This document shows positions 17,529-27,494 of a DNA stretch of 64,000 bases, piece after piece; the first letter of the stretch is position 1; the number at the start of each line of letters is the position of its first letter. The stretch lies in assembly GCA_023663655.1 (NCBI GenBank), contig JAMPGZ010000001.1:439861-503860 (forward strand). Direction: 5' to 3'. This stretch comes from Lachnospiraceae bacterium (GTDB lineage: Bacteria; Bacteroidota; Bacteroidia; Bacteroidales; Muribaculaceae). The notes beneath the pieces were generated by a model. That model saw nothing but the letters and a program-made list of their open reading frames with translations. It was not told where the DNA came from and searched no databases. Position numbers and translations under genes: made by a program.

Positions 17529-18941
17529 ATGAAACAATTCAACGACGAAAATTTCCTTCTGCAAACACCCACCGCAGAGCGTCTTTACCACGAGTACGCT
17601 GAAAAGATGCCGATTATTGACTATCACTGTCACCTAATCCCCGAATACGTGGCTTCCAACCACCGTTTCGAGAACCTTTCTAAGATATGGCTTGAAGGTG
17701 ACCACTACAAGTGGCGCGCAATGCGTACCAACGGAGTCGACGAGCGCTTCTGCACCGGAAAAGACACTTCCGACTGGGAAAAGTTTGAAAAATGGGCTGA
17801 AACAGTGCCTTACACCATGCGCAACCCGCTTTATCATTGGACTCACCTTGAGCTCAAGACTGCTTTCGGCGTTGACAAATTGTTGAATCCGTCCACCGCT
17901 AAAGAGATTTACGACCACTGTACCGAAATGCTTCAGAAGCCCGAATACTATGCTCGCGGACTCATGCAGCACTACAATGTGGAGACAGTGTGCACCACCG
18001 ACGATCCCGTAGACTCTCTTGAACACCACATCAAGGTGAAGAACGACGGTTTTGCCGTTAAGATGCTCCCCACCTGGCGCCCCGACAAGGCTATGGCTGT
18101 TGAGAATCCCGCTGAGTTCCGTGCATATATGGACAAGCTCGCCGAGGTTTCAGGTGCTGAAATCAAGCATTTCGCCGATGTTATCGCTGCGTTGAAGAAG
18201 CGTCATGACTTCTTTGAGGAAGTAGGTTGCCGTCTTTCTGACCACGGTATCGAAGAATTCTACGCTGAAGAATACACTCCTGCCGAAATCGACTCAATCT
18301 TCGACAAGGTTTACGGAGGCAAGGAACTCACCGCCGAAGAGATCGCAAAATTCAAGACTGCTATGATGGTTGAATTCGCAATCATGGACCACGATTCAGG
18401 CTGGACCCAGCAGTTCCACTACGGAGCTATCCGCAACAACAACTCACGCATGATGAAGCAGCTCGGTCCCGACACCGGATTTGACTCAATCGGCGACTTT
18501 ACCGTAGCAAAGAAGATGTCGAAGTTCCTCGATATGCTCGCTTCAAAGGATAAACTCGGAAAAACTATCATCTACAACCTCAACCCGCGCGACAACGAAC
18601 TCGTTGCCACAATGCTCGGCAACTTCCAGGACGGACGCTACGGCGCAGGCAAGATCCAATTCGGTTCAGGATGGTGGTTCCTCGATCAGAAAGATGGTAT
18701 GGAAAAACAGATGAACGCACTTTCTTGCCTCGGTCTTTTGAGCCGCTTCGTGGGTATGTTGACCGACTCCCGTTCATTCCTTTCATATCCGCGTCACGAA
18801 TATTTCCGCCGCACATTGTGTAACCTTATCGGTAACGATGTGGAGAACGGTCTTCTTCCTGCATCGGAACTTGACTTCATCGGAAAAGAGATCGTGAGCA
18901 AAGTATGCTACGGCAATGCAAAAGAATACTTCAAGTTTTAA
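17529..18941 (+). CDS. uxaC: Uronate (glucuronate/galacturonate) isomerase
   Basis: A metal-dependent amidohydrolase-fold isomerase that converts D-galacturonate to D-tagaturonate (and D-glucuronate to D-fructuronate). The ATG at 17529 gives 470 residues, the same length as E. coli UxaC. An upstream in-frame ATG at 17436 adds 31 unrelated residues. It shows the metal-binding YHCHL (His33, His35), KMLPTWRPD and SGWWFLDQ. It is the first gene of a plus-strand operon and 21 bases before the uronate transporter. The next steps, UxaB and UxaA, follow in the same operon. Confidence 0.95.
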   Translation: MKQFNDENFLLQTPTAERLYHEYAEKMPIIDYHCHLIPEYVASNHRFENLSKIWLEGDHYKWRAMRTNGVDERFCTGKDTSDWEKFEKWAETVPYTMRNPLYHWTHLELKTAFGVDKLLNPSTAKEIYDHCTEMLQKPEYYARGLMQHYNVETVCTTDDPVDSLEHHIKVKNDGFAVKMLPTWRPDKAMAVENPAEFRAYMDKLAEVSGAEIKHFADVIAALKKRHDFFEEVGCRLSDHGIEEFYAEEYTPAEIDSIFDKVYGGKELTAEEIAKFKTAMMVEFAIMDHDSGWTQQFHYGAIRNNNSRMMKQLGPDTGFDSIGDFTVAKKMSKFLDMLASKDKLGKTIIYNLNPRDNELVATMLGNFQDGRYGAGKIQFGSGWWFLDQKDGMEKQMNALSCLGLLSRFVGMLTDSRSFLSYPRHEYFRRTLCNLIGNDVENGLLPASELDFIGKEIVSKVCYGNAKEYFKF

Positions 18942-18962
18942 TCCTAATACCATCTGATTTTA

Positions 18963-20450
18963 ATGAACAATAACCTTAATCCAACTCAGAGCAAAAACGC
19001 GCCCATGACAAGTTTCCGCTGGGTAATATGCGGACTGTTGTTCCTTGCGACAACAGTCAACTACATGGACCGTCAGGTACTGTCGCTTACTTGGAAAGAT
19101 TTCATTGCTCCCGAATTTCACTGGACCGATTCAAATTACGGTTTGATTACGGCAGTATTCTCAATCGTGTATGCGATAGCCAACCTCTTCGCCGGCCGCT
19201 TCATCGACTGGATGGGCACCAAGAAGGGTTATCTTTGGGCTATATTCGTGTGGTCGCTCGGCGCTTGCTTGCACGCGCTTTGCGGCTGGGCTACAGAGCA
19301 TACTCTCGGTCTGCACAATGCCGCTGAACTCGTAGGCGCTACCGGAGCCGTGGCTTCAACCATCGCCATCACTTCAGTCTACTACTTCATCGCCGCACGT
19401 ATCATCCTCGGTCTTGGTGAGGCAGGTAACTTCCCTGCTGCCATCAAGGTGACTGCCGAATACTTCCCCAAGAAGGACCGCGCATTCTCTACCGCTATCT
19501 TCAACGCGGGATCGACTGTCGGCGCTCTTGCCGCTCCGATCTCCATTCCGCCGCTCGCCCGTTATTTCCAGCAGCTTGGAATCGGCAACGGTTGGGAGAT
19601 GGCATTCGTCGTGATCGGCGGTCTCGGTTTCATCTGGATGGGACTCTGGATGGTTTACTACAAGAAACCCGCTGAGAACCCACGTGTGAACGCTGCCGAG
19701 CTTGCTTATATCGAACAGGACAACCACTCTGACGAACCTGCAAAGGAGAAAGCCGAGCAGGAGGACACCAACAAGGACGTGATTCCGTTCTTGAAATGTT
19801 TCAAGTACCCGCAGACATGGGCTGTGTTCTTCGGAAAGTTCATGACCGACGGTGTGTGGTGGTTCTTCCTCTTCTGGATCCCCGCTTACATCTCCGACGT
19901 GTATGGCTTCTCTTCTGACACCGGTACTGCGCAGATGTTGATTTTCGTACTTTATGCGTTGACGATGCTGTCAGTCTACGGTGGTAAATTGCCGACAATC
20001 ATCATCAACAAAACCGGAATGGACCCCTACGCCGCACGTATGCGAGCAATGTTTATCTTCGCTTTGTTCCCCTTGCTGGCGCTTTTCGCGCAGCCCCTCG
20101 GAGAATACTCCTACTGGTGGCCTATTATTATCATAGGTATAGCCGGAGCCGCTCACCAGTCATGGTCTGCCAACATCTACTCGGTAGTAGGTGATATGTT
20201 CCCCAAGAGCACTATCGCAACCATCGTCGGTATCGGCGGTATGGCAGGTGGTGTGGGTTCATTCTTGATCAACCTTGGCTCAGGCCGCTTGTTCGACTAT
20301 GCTGCCGAGACCCACATGCGTTTCATGGGCTTTGAAGGCAAGCCTGCCGGTTATTTCATCATCTTCTGTATATGCGGTGTCGCTTATCTCGTGGGATGGT
20401 GCATAATGAAGCTCCTTGTGCCGCGCTATAAGGTCATCGAGGTGAAATAA
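18963..20450 (+). CDS. exuT: MFS hexuronate transporter
   Basis: A 495-residue major-facilitator protein with about 12 membrane spans and the anion:cation symporter signatures NYMDRQVLSLTW (N-terminal helix) and GLGEAGNFPAAIKVTAEYFP. These match ExuT-type proton-coupled galacturonate/glucuronate uptake across the inner membrane. A charged cytoplasmic loop (HSDEPAKEKAEQEDTNKD) separates the two halves. Its place between uxaC and uxaB supports a hexuronate substrate. Confidence 0.9.
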   Translation: MNNNLNPTQSKNAPMTSFRWVICGLLFLATTVNYMDRQVLSLTWKDFIAPEFHWTDSNYGLITAVFSIVYAIANLFAGRFIDWMGTKKGYLWAIFVWSLGACLHALCGWATEHTLGLHNAAELVGATGAVASTIAITSVYYFIAARIILGLGEAGNFPAAIKVTAEYFPKKDRAFSTAIFNAGSTVGALAAPISIPPLARYFQQLGIGNGWEMAFVVIGGLGFIWMGLWMVYYKKPAENPRVNAAELAYIEQDNHSDEPAKEKAEQEDTNKDVIPFLKCFKYPQTWAVFFGKFMTDGVWWFFLFWIPAYISDVYGFSSDTGTAQMLIFVLYALTMLSVYGGKLPTIIINKTGMDPYAARMRAMFIFALFPLLALFAQPLGEYSYWWPIIIIGIAGAAHQSWSANIYSVVGDMFPKSTIATIVGIGGMAGGVGSFLINLGSGRLFDYAAETHMRFMGFEGKPAGYFIIFCICGVAYLVGWCIMKLLVPRYKVIEVK

Positions 20451-20487
20451 TATCTAAAAACAACCAACCATAAAAACTAAAATAACA

Positions 20488-21936
20488 ATGATTAAACCAT
20501 TAAACAGCACAACTGTAGATGTAGTAAAGCATCCTGTTAAGGTGCTTCAGTTCGGTGAAGGCAACTTCCTTCGCGCATTCGTAGACTGGCAACTTGATAT
20601 CGCAAACGAAAAGGGTGTTATTGACGCCGGTGTAGCTGTTATCGAACCTCGTTTTTCCGACAGCTTCGTAATCGATACTCTCAACAAGCAAGATAACCTC
20701 TACCACGTATATCTCGAAGGAATCGAGGATGGCAAGCCCAAAAAGGAAACCCGCCTCGTGAAGGTTATCCAGGAGTCATTCTCTCCTGGCAAGGATCCCA
20801 AGCACTATGAAGAGGTAATTCTGTCTCCGGAACTTGAATTCATCATCTCCAACACTACTGAAGCCGGTATCCGCATGGAAGAGGATGATGTCCTCTGCGA
20901 CGCTCCAAAGACTTATCCCGGCAAGATGACCAACCTTCTTTACCGCCGCTTCAAACACTACAACGGCGACAAGGAAAAGGGCTTGAACATCATCTGCTGC
21001 GAGCTTATCGAAGACAACGCCACCACTCTCCACAAGTATGTGCTCGAACACGCTGAAAAAGCCAACCTCGGCAAGGACTTCATCGACTGGGTGGAAGAGG
21101 CTTGTACTTTCAGCGACTCATTGGTGGACCGTATCGTTCCGGGATTCCCGCGCGACACCATCAACGAAATCAAAGAGGAACTTGGCTTCGACGACAACCT
21201 CGTTGTGAAGGGTGAGCTTTATCACCTTTGGGCTATCGGTGGCAAGGGCTACGAGAAAGTACGCAAACTGTTGCCTCTCGACAAGGCTGGTCTTCACGTG
21301 CTTTTCATGCCCTCGATCAAGTCATTCCGCGACAAGAAGGTGCGCATCCTCAACGGTTCTCACACCGGTATGGTTCCCGTAGCTCTTCAGATGGGTTGCG
21401 AAACCGTGATGGACGCTTTCAACACTCCGGAGATCAACAAGTTTGTCAACGACATGGTCGCTAAGGAAGTGCTTCCTATGATCGACGAGGATCCGAAGGA
21501 ACTTCAGGAATTTGCAGCAGGCATTCTTGAACGCTTCTACAATCCCTACATCAAGCACATGCTTAAGTCTATCTCCCTTAACTCTCTTTCTAAGTGGGAA
21601 GCCCGTAACTTCGACACCGTGAAGGACAACTGGGAAAAGGCTGGCAAGATCGCCGACTACGAATGCTTCACTTTCGCTGCTCTGTTGGCTCTCTACGGTC
21701 CCAAGTCAGGCTTCGAGCCCGATGACAACCAGGAGCACATCGCTTACATCCGCAACAACTGGGATGAAAACGATGTTGAGGGCATGGTGAAGAAGATTGT
21801 AAGCGAAAGCGGCATCTTCGTGCGCGACTTCGCTGCAATCGTTCCCGGCTTCGTAGCCAAGGTGGCTGAATACCTCAAGGAAATCAACACCGAAGGCATG
21901 GAAAAAGCTCTTAAGAACTTTTTAAGCAAACATTAA
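20488..21936 (+). CDS. uxaB: Tagaturonate reductase (altronate oxidoreductase)
   Basis: A mannitol-dehydrogenase-family NADH enzyme of 482 residues (E. coli UxaB 483). It reduces D-tagaturonate to D-altronate. Hallmarks are QFGEGNFLRAFVDWQ in the N-terminal Rossmann region, SNTTEAGI, PRDTINEI and the catalytic-region LNGSHTGMVPVA. Its stop overlaps the uxaA start by one base (TAATG), which indicates translational coupling. Confidence 0.93.
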   Translation: MIKPLNSTTVDVVKHPVKVLQFGEGNFLRAFVDWQLDIANEKGVIDAGVAVIEPRFSDSFVIDTLNKQDNLYHVYLEGIEDGKPKKETRLVKVIQESFSPGKDPKHYEEVILSPELEFIISNTTEAGIRMEEDDVLCDAPKTYPGKMTNLLYRRFKHYNGDKEKGLNIICCELIEDNATTLHKYVLEHAEKANLGKDFIDWVEEACTFSDSLVDRIVPGFPRDTINEIKEELGFDDNLVVKGELYHLWAIGGKGYEKVRKLLPLDKAGLHVLFMPSIKSFRDKKVRILNGSHTGMVPVALQMGCETVMDAFNTPEINKFVNDMVAKEVLPMIDEDPKELQEFAAGILERFYNPYIKHMLKSISLNSLSKWEARNFDTVKDNWEKAGKIADYECFTFAALLALYGPKSGFEPDDNQEHIAYIRNNWDENDVEGMVKKIVSESGIFVRDFAAIVPGFVAKVAEYLKEINTEGMEKALKNFLSKH

Positions 21937-23426
21937 TGAAGCGAATCCTGAAAATAAACAAAGCCGACAATGTGGCAGTGACACTTGTCGACGGAGTGAA
22001 AGCGGGTGAAGTGTGGTCGGAAGGTGACGACAACGTGACCTTGAAGGAAGACATAGCCCGTGGACACAAATTCGCTTTACGCAATATCGCCGAAGGGGAA
22101 GCCGTAATAAAATACGGCTACCCGATCGGTGTTGCCACCCGCGATATCGCAGCCGGTGAATGGATTCATTCCCACAATCTCAAGACCGGTCTCAGCGACG
22201 ACCTCAAATACACTTACGCTCCTACCGAACCCAACACCACCAAGAGCGACGAGCAGGTGACTATCAATGCCTACCTGCGTCCCGACGGCAAGATGGGTAT
22301 CCGCAACGAACTGTGGGTTGTGCCTTCAGTGGGTTGTGTCAACGGTCAGGCTAACGCCATCATCGAACGCCTTAAGAAGGAGTGCGACCTGTCGCACATC
22401 GATGACATCCGCGCCTTCACTCACAACTACGGCTGCTCTCAGCTCGGACAGGACCATGCCAACACCCGTGCGGCTCTCGCTGCGCTTGTGAAGCATCCTA
22501 ATGCCGGCGGTGTGCTCGTGCTTGGTCTCGGTTGCGAGAACAACCAGGTGTCGGCACTCAAAGAGGAGATCGGCGAGTGGAATGACGACCGCGTGAAGTT
22601 CCTTATCGCTCAGGAAGTTGAGGACGAGGTTGAAACCGGCGTTGAAATCTGCAAGGAGCTTATCGAGAAGATGAAAGGCGACAAGCGTCAGCCGCTTCCC
22701 GTGTCTATGCTCCGCGTGGGATTGAAGTGCGGAGGTTCCGACGGTCTCTCCGGCATCACCGCAAACCCGCTTGTGGGACTATTCTCCGACTGGTTGATAG
22801 CACATGGCGGAACAACCGTGTTGACCGAGGTGCCTGAAATGTTTGGCGCCGAGACCATCCTCATGAACCGTGCCAAGGACGAAAAAGTATTTGACGAAAC
22901 CGTTCATTTGATCAACGATTTCAAGGGATATTTCCGTTCCTACGGTCAGCCCATCTATGAGAACCCCTCACCGGGCAATAAGAAGGGCGGCATCACCACT
23001 CTTGAGGAAAAATCACTCGGATGCGTGCAGAAAGGCGGCTCAATGCCGGTGGTCGATGTGTTGAACTATGCTCAGCCCATCAAGCTCAACGGTCTCAACC
23101 TGTTGACAGCTCCCGGCAATGACCTGGTGGCATCTACATCATTGGCATTGTCAGGATGCCAGATGGTGCTCTTCACCACCGGTCGCGGAACTCCGTTCGG
23201 AACATTCGTTCCCACGATGAAGATCTCCACCAACAGCCAGCTTGCAGCTCTCAAACACACCTGGATTGACTTCAATGCAGGAACGCTTGTTGAGGACGAG
23301 ACTGCAGCCTCAGTGCTCGCGCGCCTTGTCGACAAAGTGCTTGCCACGGCAAACGGTGAACAGCTTCATCATGAAAAGATCGGAGCTAAAGAAATTGCTA
23401 TATTTAAAACCGGGGTTACCCTTTAA
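21936..23426 (+). CDS. uxaA: Altronate dehydratase
   Basis: A 496-residue enzyme that dehydrates D-altronate to KDG, which then passes to KdgK and Eda encoded by the first operon. The N-terminal SAF-type domain (about 1-95) and the large altronase domain are both present. Conserved stretches are NELWVVPSVGCVN, THNYGCSQLG, LGLGCENN and LKCGGSDGLSGITANP. It is coupled to uxaB by a one-base overlap and followed by a stem-loop before the esterase gene. Confidence 0.95.
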   Translation: MKRILKINKADNVAVTLVDGVKAGEVWSEGDDNVTLKEDIARGHKFALRNIAEGEAVIKYGYPIGVATRDIAAGEWIHSHNLKTGLSDDLKYTYAPTEPNTTKSDEQVTINAYLRPDGKMGIRNELWVVPSVGCVNGQANAIIERLKKECDLSHIDDIRAFTHNYGCSQLGQDHANTRAALAALVKHPNAGGVLVLGLGCENNQVSALKEEIGEWNDDRVKFLIAQEVEDEVETGVEICKELIEKMKGDKRQPLPVSMLRVGLKCGGSDGLSGITANPLVGLFSDWLIAHGGTTVLTEVPEMFGAETILMNRAKDEKVFDETVHLINDFKGYFRSYGQPIYENPSPGNKKGGITTLEEKSLGCVQKGGSMPVVDVLNYAQPIKLNGLNLLTAPGNDLVASTSLALSGCQMVLFTTGRGTPFGTFVPTMKISTNSQLAALKHTWIDFNAGTLVEDETAASVLARLVDKVLATANGEQLHHEKIGAKEIAIFKTGVTL

Positions 23427-23435
23427 ACTATATTT

Positions 23436-23473
23436 TCAGTCCGATCAGGCATTATTTGTCCCGATCGGACTGA
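23436..23473 (+). other. Stem-loop between uxaA and the CE12 esterase gene
   Basis: An 11-bp perfect stem pairs 23436-23446 (TCAGTCCGATC) with 23463-23473, with a 16-nt loop. No T-run follows. It ends 12 bases before the GTG start at 23486, so it may limit read-through or ribosome access to the esterase gene. Confidence 0.55.
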
Positions 23474-23485
23474 TATTAAAATATC

Positions 23486-24730
23486 GTGAAGCAGATATTA
23501 TCACTATTCATCGCATTATTGTCTCTCTCTGCCGGAGCAGAGACATTTGATTTCACATCGGAAAAGAATCCGCTGCCCATGTATTGTGACTCAATCGGCT
23601 ATGGCTACGAGTCGCTTCCTGTCGTAAAGAAAGGAATAACTTCACCTTTCTTTTTTTCGGTCAAAGTGCCCGATGGAAACTACAAGGTGACACTTGACCT
23701 CGGCTCAAAAAAGAGCCCGGCATCCACTACCGTGAGGGCTGAGAACCGCCGACTTATGGCGGAAAACATCGCAACTCGCAAAGGGGAGACCAAAACTGTA
23801 TCTTTCATTGTCAACAAGCGAAATCCTCGCATTGATGACAAAAGCTCGGTGTCGCTGAAACCGAGAGAAAAAAGCTATCTTAACTGGGACAACAAATTGA
23901 CTGTCGAAATCACAGGCGAGGCTCCTGCCGTGCAGAGAATCACCGTCGAGCCTGCCGATTCGACTGTCACCACCATATATCTGTGCGGCAACTCCACCGT
24001 GGTCGACCATGACAAAGAACCCTGGGCAAGCTGGGGACAGATGATTCCACGATGGTTTGACGACAATATCGCAATATCCAACCACGCCGAAAGCGGACTT
24101 TCAACCTCGACATTCTTAGCCCATAAACGTCTTGACAAAATCATGACCACTCTACGCCCCGGCGACTGGGTGCTCGTGGAGTTCGGGCACAATGATGAGA
24201 AAGAGAAGCGTCCGGGCTCAGGAGCGTGGTACAACTTCGCCCACAATCTGAAGATATTCGTCGACCGTGTACGCAAAGCCGGGGGCAACATCGCATTCGT
24301 CACCCCCACACAGCGCCGCAATTTCCTTGATGACAGCGTGACCATACGTGATACCCACGGCGACTTCCCGGCGGCAATGAAAGCCGTGGCCGCCCGTGAA
24401 AATGTGCCGGTCATTGACCTCAATCAGATGACACGTGAATTCTTTGAAACGCTGGGCTATGAAAACAGCAAGCGCTCATTGGTGCATTATCCCGCCAACA
24501 CATTCCCGGGACAGACAGACCCGCTTGAGGACAACACCCACTTCAATCCTTATGGCGCCTACGAAATAGCCAAGATGGTCATCATGGGGATGAAACAGGC
24601 AGGACTGTCTCCTGTCAAGCATCTGCGCCCGGATTTCGAGGATTACGATCCGAAACACCCTGCATCATGGGAGGAATTCAAATGGATTCCGGCTGCCGGA
24701 GCCGATATCGTAAAACCCGACGGAAACTAA
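23486..24730 (+). CDS. Secreted rhamnogalacturonan acetylesterase (CE12)
   Basis: A 414-residue SGNH hydrolase with a signal peptide (KQILSLFIALLSLSAGAE), an N-terminal galactose-binding-like beta-domain (about 20-150) and the catalytic domain with LCGNSTVVD (Ser), VEFGHND and DNTHFNPYGA (Asp/His). It removes acetyl groups from the rhamnogalacturonan backbone. The start is GTG at 23486, because no ATG allows a complete signal peptide. It differs in architecture from the double-domain esterase at 11923 and sits between uronate and rhamnose catabolism genes. Confidence 0.88.
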   Translation: MKQILSLFIALLSLSAGAETFDFTSEKNPLPMYCDSIGYGYESLPVVKKGITSPFFFSVKVPDGNYKVTLDLGSKKSPASTTVRAENRRLMAENIATRKGETKTVSFIVNKRNPRIDDKSSVSLKPREKSYLNWDNKLTVEITGEAPAVQRITVEPADSTVTTIYLCGNSTVVDHDKEPWASWGQMIPRWFDDNIAISNHAESGLSTSTFLAHKRLDKIMTTLRPGDWVLVEFGHNDEKEKRPGSGAWYNFAHNLKIFVDRVRKAGGNIAFVTPTQRRNFLDDSVTIRDTHGDFPAAMKAVAARENVPVIDLNQMTREFFETLGYENSKRSLVHYPANTFPGQTDPLEDNTHFNPYGAYEIAKMVIMGMKQAGLSPVKHLRPDFEDYDPKHPASWEEFKWIPAAGADIVKPDGN

Positions 24731-24769
24731 CCATAACCAAGAAGCATATATTAACCTCAGAGACATAAT

Positions 24770-25933
24770 ATGAAAGCAATCGCATTAATATCAATGGCAG
24801 CAATAGGCATGATCTGCTCGGCTGCTACGATTAAAGTTGAGAATCCGCTCGACTTTGAACGTGCCGGAGAACTTGCCGAAGTGCCCCTGAAGAATATCAA
24901 GTCGCAAGTGAAAGGCGATTTTGTGATTCTCGACAAAGACAACAAGGAAGTGCCCTATCAGATCACTTACGATGACCTGGTGGTGTTCCCCGTGACTGTC
25001 GGAGCAAAGTCAGCCGTCACATATACTTTGAAAGCCGGAAAGCCCGCGCCGGTCAAGCCCGTGGTTCACGGCCGTCTTTTCCCGGAACACAAGGATAATT
25101 TCAGTTGGGAGAACAACCGAGCCTGCTTCACCGCCTACGGACCGGCTCTTCAGGATCGTGGAGAGCGTGGCTTCGGCTATGATATGTGGACCAAAAGCGT
25201 GACCGACTCACTCGTCCTCGAACTCCGCTACAAAGCGAGCATAGATCCCGACAAGAAAAAGCGCCAGTCGCTCCATAAGGACTACGGCAACGGCGGCGAC
25301 CCGTATATCGTTGCCAACACTCTTGGCGGAGGCACAGCAGCCCTGCTCGACTCAAATGGCGAGATTATATTCCCCTGGTGCTGGAAGGAGCAGGAGGTGC
25401 TTCAGGATGGACCGTTGCGCTTCACAGTGCGTCTCACCTATCGCCCTGTCACCATCGAAGGTGAAGAGGGTGTGGTGGAAAGCCGCCTCATCACTTGCGA
25501 TGCAAACTCATGCCTCAACCGCACAGAGATAAGCTACAAGGGTCTCACCAAGCCTCACCGCGTGGCTAACGGCATCGTGGTGCATCAGCAGAACCCCTAC
25601 GCTTATTCATTTGACACGGCAAAGCAGTATATCGCCTACACCGACTCCACCGACAACACCAAGAATGGCAACGGGGTCATCTATATCGGCGCTGTAGTGC
25701 CCGAACCGGTGGAAACCATCTGCTACAAGCCGGTATCGGAACCCGCACGCGACGCGTTGGGCCACATTCTCACAGTCAGTGAATATACTCCCGGAAAGGA
25801 CTATGTATATTACTGGGGATCAATATGGGAGAAAAATCCGTATGCTCCGGCAAATCCTGCCGGATGGGACCTCTACCTGTCGCAATATTCCGATTGCCTG
25901 AAACACCCGCTGAAGGTGACGGTGAAGAAATAG
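24770..25933 (+). CDS. Secreted DUF4861-family protein
   Basis: A 387-residue exported protein with signal peptide KAIALISMAAIGMICSAA. An N-terminal beta-rich part (IKVENPLDFERAGE, VTYTLKAG) leads into the DUF4861 core (FTAYGPALQDRGERGFGYD, HKDYGNGGDPY, WCWKEQEVLQDGPLR). The family is common in pectin and rhamnogalacturonan loci of Bacteroidota. I do not know a proven activity; carbohydrate binding or hydrolysis is plausible. It is co-oriented between the CE12 esterase and rhaB. Confidence 0.8.
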   Translation: MKAIALISMAAIGMICSAATIKVENPLDFERAGELAEVPLKNIKSQVKGDFVILDKDNKEVPYQITYDDLVVFPVTVGAKSAVTYTLKAGKPAPVKPVVHGRLFPEHKDNFSWENNRACFTAYGPALQDRGERGFGYDMWTKSVTDSLVLELRYKASIDPDKKKRQSLHKDYGNGGDPYIVANTLGGGTAALLDSNGEIIFPWCWKEQEVLQDGPLRFTVRLTYRPVTIEGEEGVVESRLITCDANSCLNRTEISYKGLTKPHRVANGIVVHQQNPYAYSFDTAKQYIAYTDSTDNTKNGNGVIYIGAVVPEPVETICYKPVSEPARDALGHILTVSEYTPGKDYVYYWGSIWEKNPYAPANPAGWDLYLSQYSDCLKHPLKVTVKK

Positions 25934-26014
25934 CCGCAGGAAACAATATCATGAAATGCCAAGCATTTTTCATATAGACTGAAAAAATTAACCAATAAAA
26001 CCAAGTTAAACATA

Positions 26015-27490
26015 ATGGAAAAGAAGCAATACATTGCCATCGACCTCGGCGCCACAAGCGGACGCACGATCCTTGGCTCTATTGATGCCGACGGCAAGTT
26101 CTCGGCGGAGGAGCTCAACCGCTTCCCCAACGGAATGATCGAGGCGAACGGACACTTGCACTGGGATATATTCTCTCTGTACGGACACATCCTCGAAGGC
26201 TTGACTGAAGCCGGAAAGCGTGGTGTAAAGCCCGAGTCAATCGCCATCGACACATGGGGCGTGGATTTCGGATGCATCGACCCTGACGGAAACATCATGG
26301 GCATCCCCTACGCTTACCGCGACAAATCGACCATCGGAGCTGCCGAACGCTACTTCAACAATGTAATGCCCGCGCGTGAGCTTTATGCCCACACAGGCAT
26401 CCAGCATATTGACTTCAACACCGTGTTCCAGTTCAATGAACAGCGTCGCCTGTTCCCGATGCAGCACGCCATGAAGATCGCTTTCATCCCCGACCTTCTC
26501 AACTATCTGCTCACAGGCAAGATTGTGACAGAATATACAATCGCATCGACAGGAGCCATCCTGAACCCCGCCACCCGCCAGTTTGACAATACTGTGCTCG
26601 AGTCGGTGGGACTCACCCCCGACAAGTTCGGTCCCATCGTGGAGCCGGGCACCGTAATCGGCGCTCTCAAAGCCGACATCGCAGCCAAGGTGGGACTTCC
26701 CGAAGTTCCCGTTGTTGCCGTGGGCGAGCATGACACCGCATCGGCTGTCGCTGCTGTTCCCGCCACCGACGAGTGCTTCGCTTACCTGAGCTCAGGCACA
26801 TGGTCGTTGATGGGACTTGAATCTCCGTCGCCTGTGGTCAATGAGCAGACCGAAAGCTACAATATCACCAACGAAGGCGGTATCGAGGGCACCATAAGAG
26901 TCCTGAAGAACATCACCGGAATGTGGATTGTGGAACAGTGTCTCCAGGCATGGAAGAAAGAGGGCACCGCCTACTCTTATCCTGAAATGGTGGCTCTCGC
27001 TGAAGCGGCTCCCGAATTTGTCGCTTTCATCGATCCCGACGACCCCATGTTTGTAGCCCCCGCCAATATGCCTGCGGCTATAAAGGAATATTGCGAAAAG
27101 ACCGGTCAACGTGTTCCCGCCAACCACGGCGAAATGATAAGAATGATATTCGAGAGCCTTGCGCTTAAATACAAGATGACCCTCGATGTGTTCCGCTCCA
27201 TATCGGTCAACCCGGTTCACCGTCTTCATGTCATAGGCGGCGGTTCACGCAACAAGCTCCTCAACCAGTTCACCTCCAATGCCATCGGACTTCCCGTCAT
27301 TGCAGGTCCCGCCGAGGCAACCGCTATCGGCAATATCATGATGCAGGCAAAGGCATCGGGTGCGGTCAATTCACTGCACGAGATGCGCTACATTATCACC
27401 AACAGCATCGAACTTGAAAAATTTGCTCCCGCCGACAATGAGAAGTGGGAGAACGCATACAAGAATTTTCTAACCATAATCAAACACTAA
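26015..27490 (+). CDS. rhaB: Rhamnulokinase
   Basis: A FGGY-family sugar kinase of 491 residues that phosphorylates L-rhamnulose at O-1. It has the N-terminal phosphate-1 motif IDLGATSGRTILG, DTWGVDFG, GEHDTASAV and the C-terminal HVIGGGSRNKLLNQ, all typical of RhaB. It ends 4 bases before rhaA. In the upstream 80 bases there is only a short weak hairpin (25954-25968) and no convincing separate promoter, so it is probably part of the long uxa-rha transcript. Confidence 0.93.
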   Translation: MEKKQYIAIDLGATSGRTILGSIDADGKFSAEELNRFPNGMIEANGHLHWDIFSLYGHILEGLTEAGKRGVKPESIAIDTWGVDFGCIDPDGNIMGIPYAYRDKSTIGAAERYFNNVMPARELYAHTGIQHIDFNTVFQFNEQRRLFPMQHAMKIAFIPDLLNYLLTGKIVTEYTIASTGAILNPATRQFDNTVLESVGLTPDKFGPIVEPGTVIGALKADIAAKVGLPEVPVVAVGEHDTASAVAAVPATDECFAYLSSGTWSLMGLESPSPVVNEQTESYNITNEGGIEGTIRVLKNITGMWIVEQCLQAWKKEGTAYSYPEMVALAEAAPEFVAFIDPDDPMFVAPANMPAAIKEYCEKTGQRVPANHGEMIRMIFESLALKYKMTLDVFRSISVNPVHRLHVIGGGSRNKLLNQFTSNAIGLPVIAGPAEATAIGNIMMQAKASGAVNSLHEMRYIITNSIELEKFAPADNEKWENAYKNFLTIIKH

Positions 27491-27494
27491 AATC

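Noticed and set aside
25954-25968. Short hairpin with five T before rhaB
   Set aside because: Only a 6-bp AT-rich stem; too weak to call a terminator, and no separate rha promoter was found.
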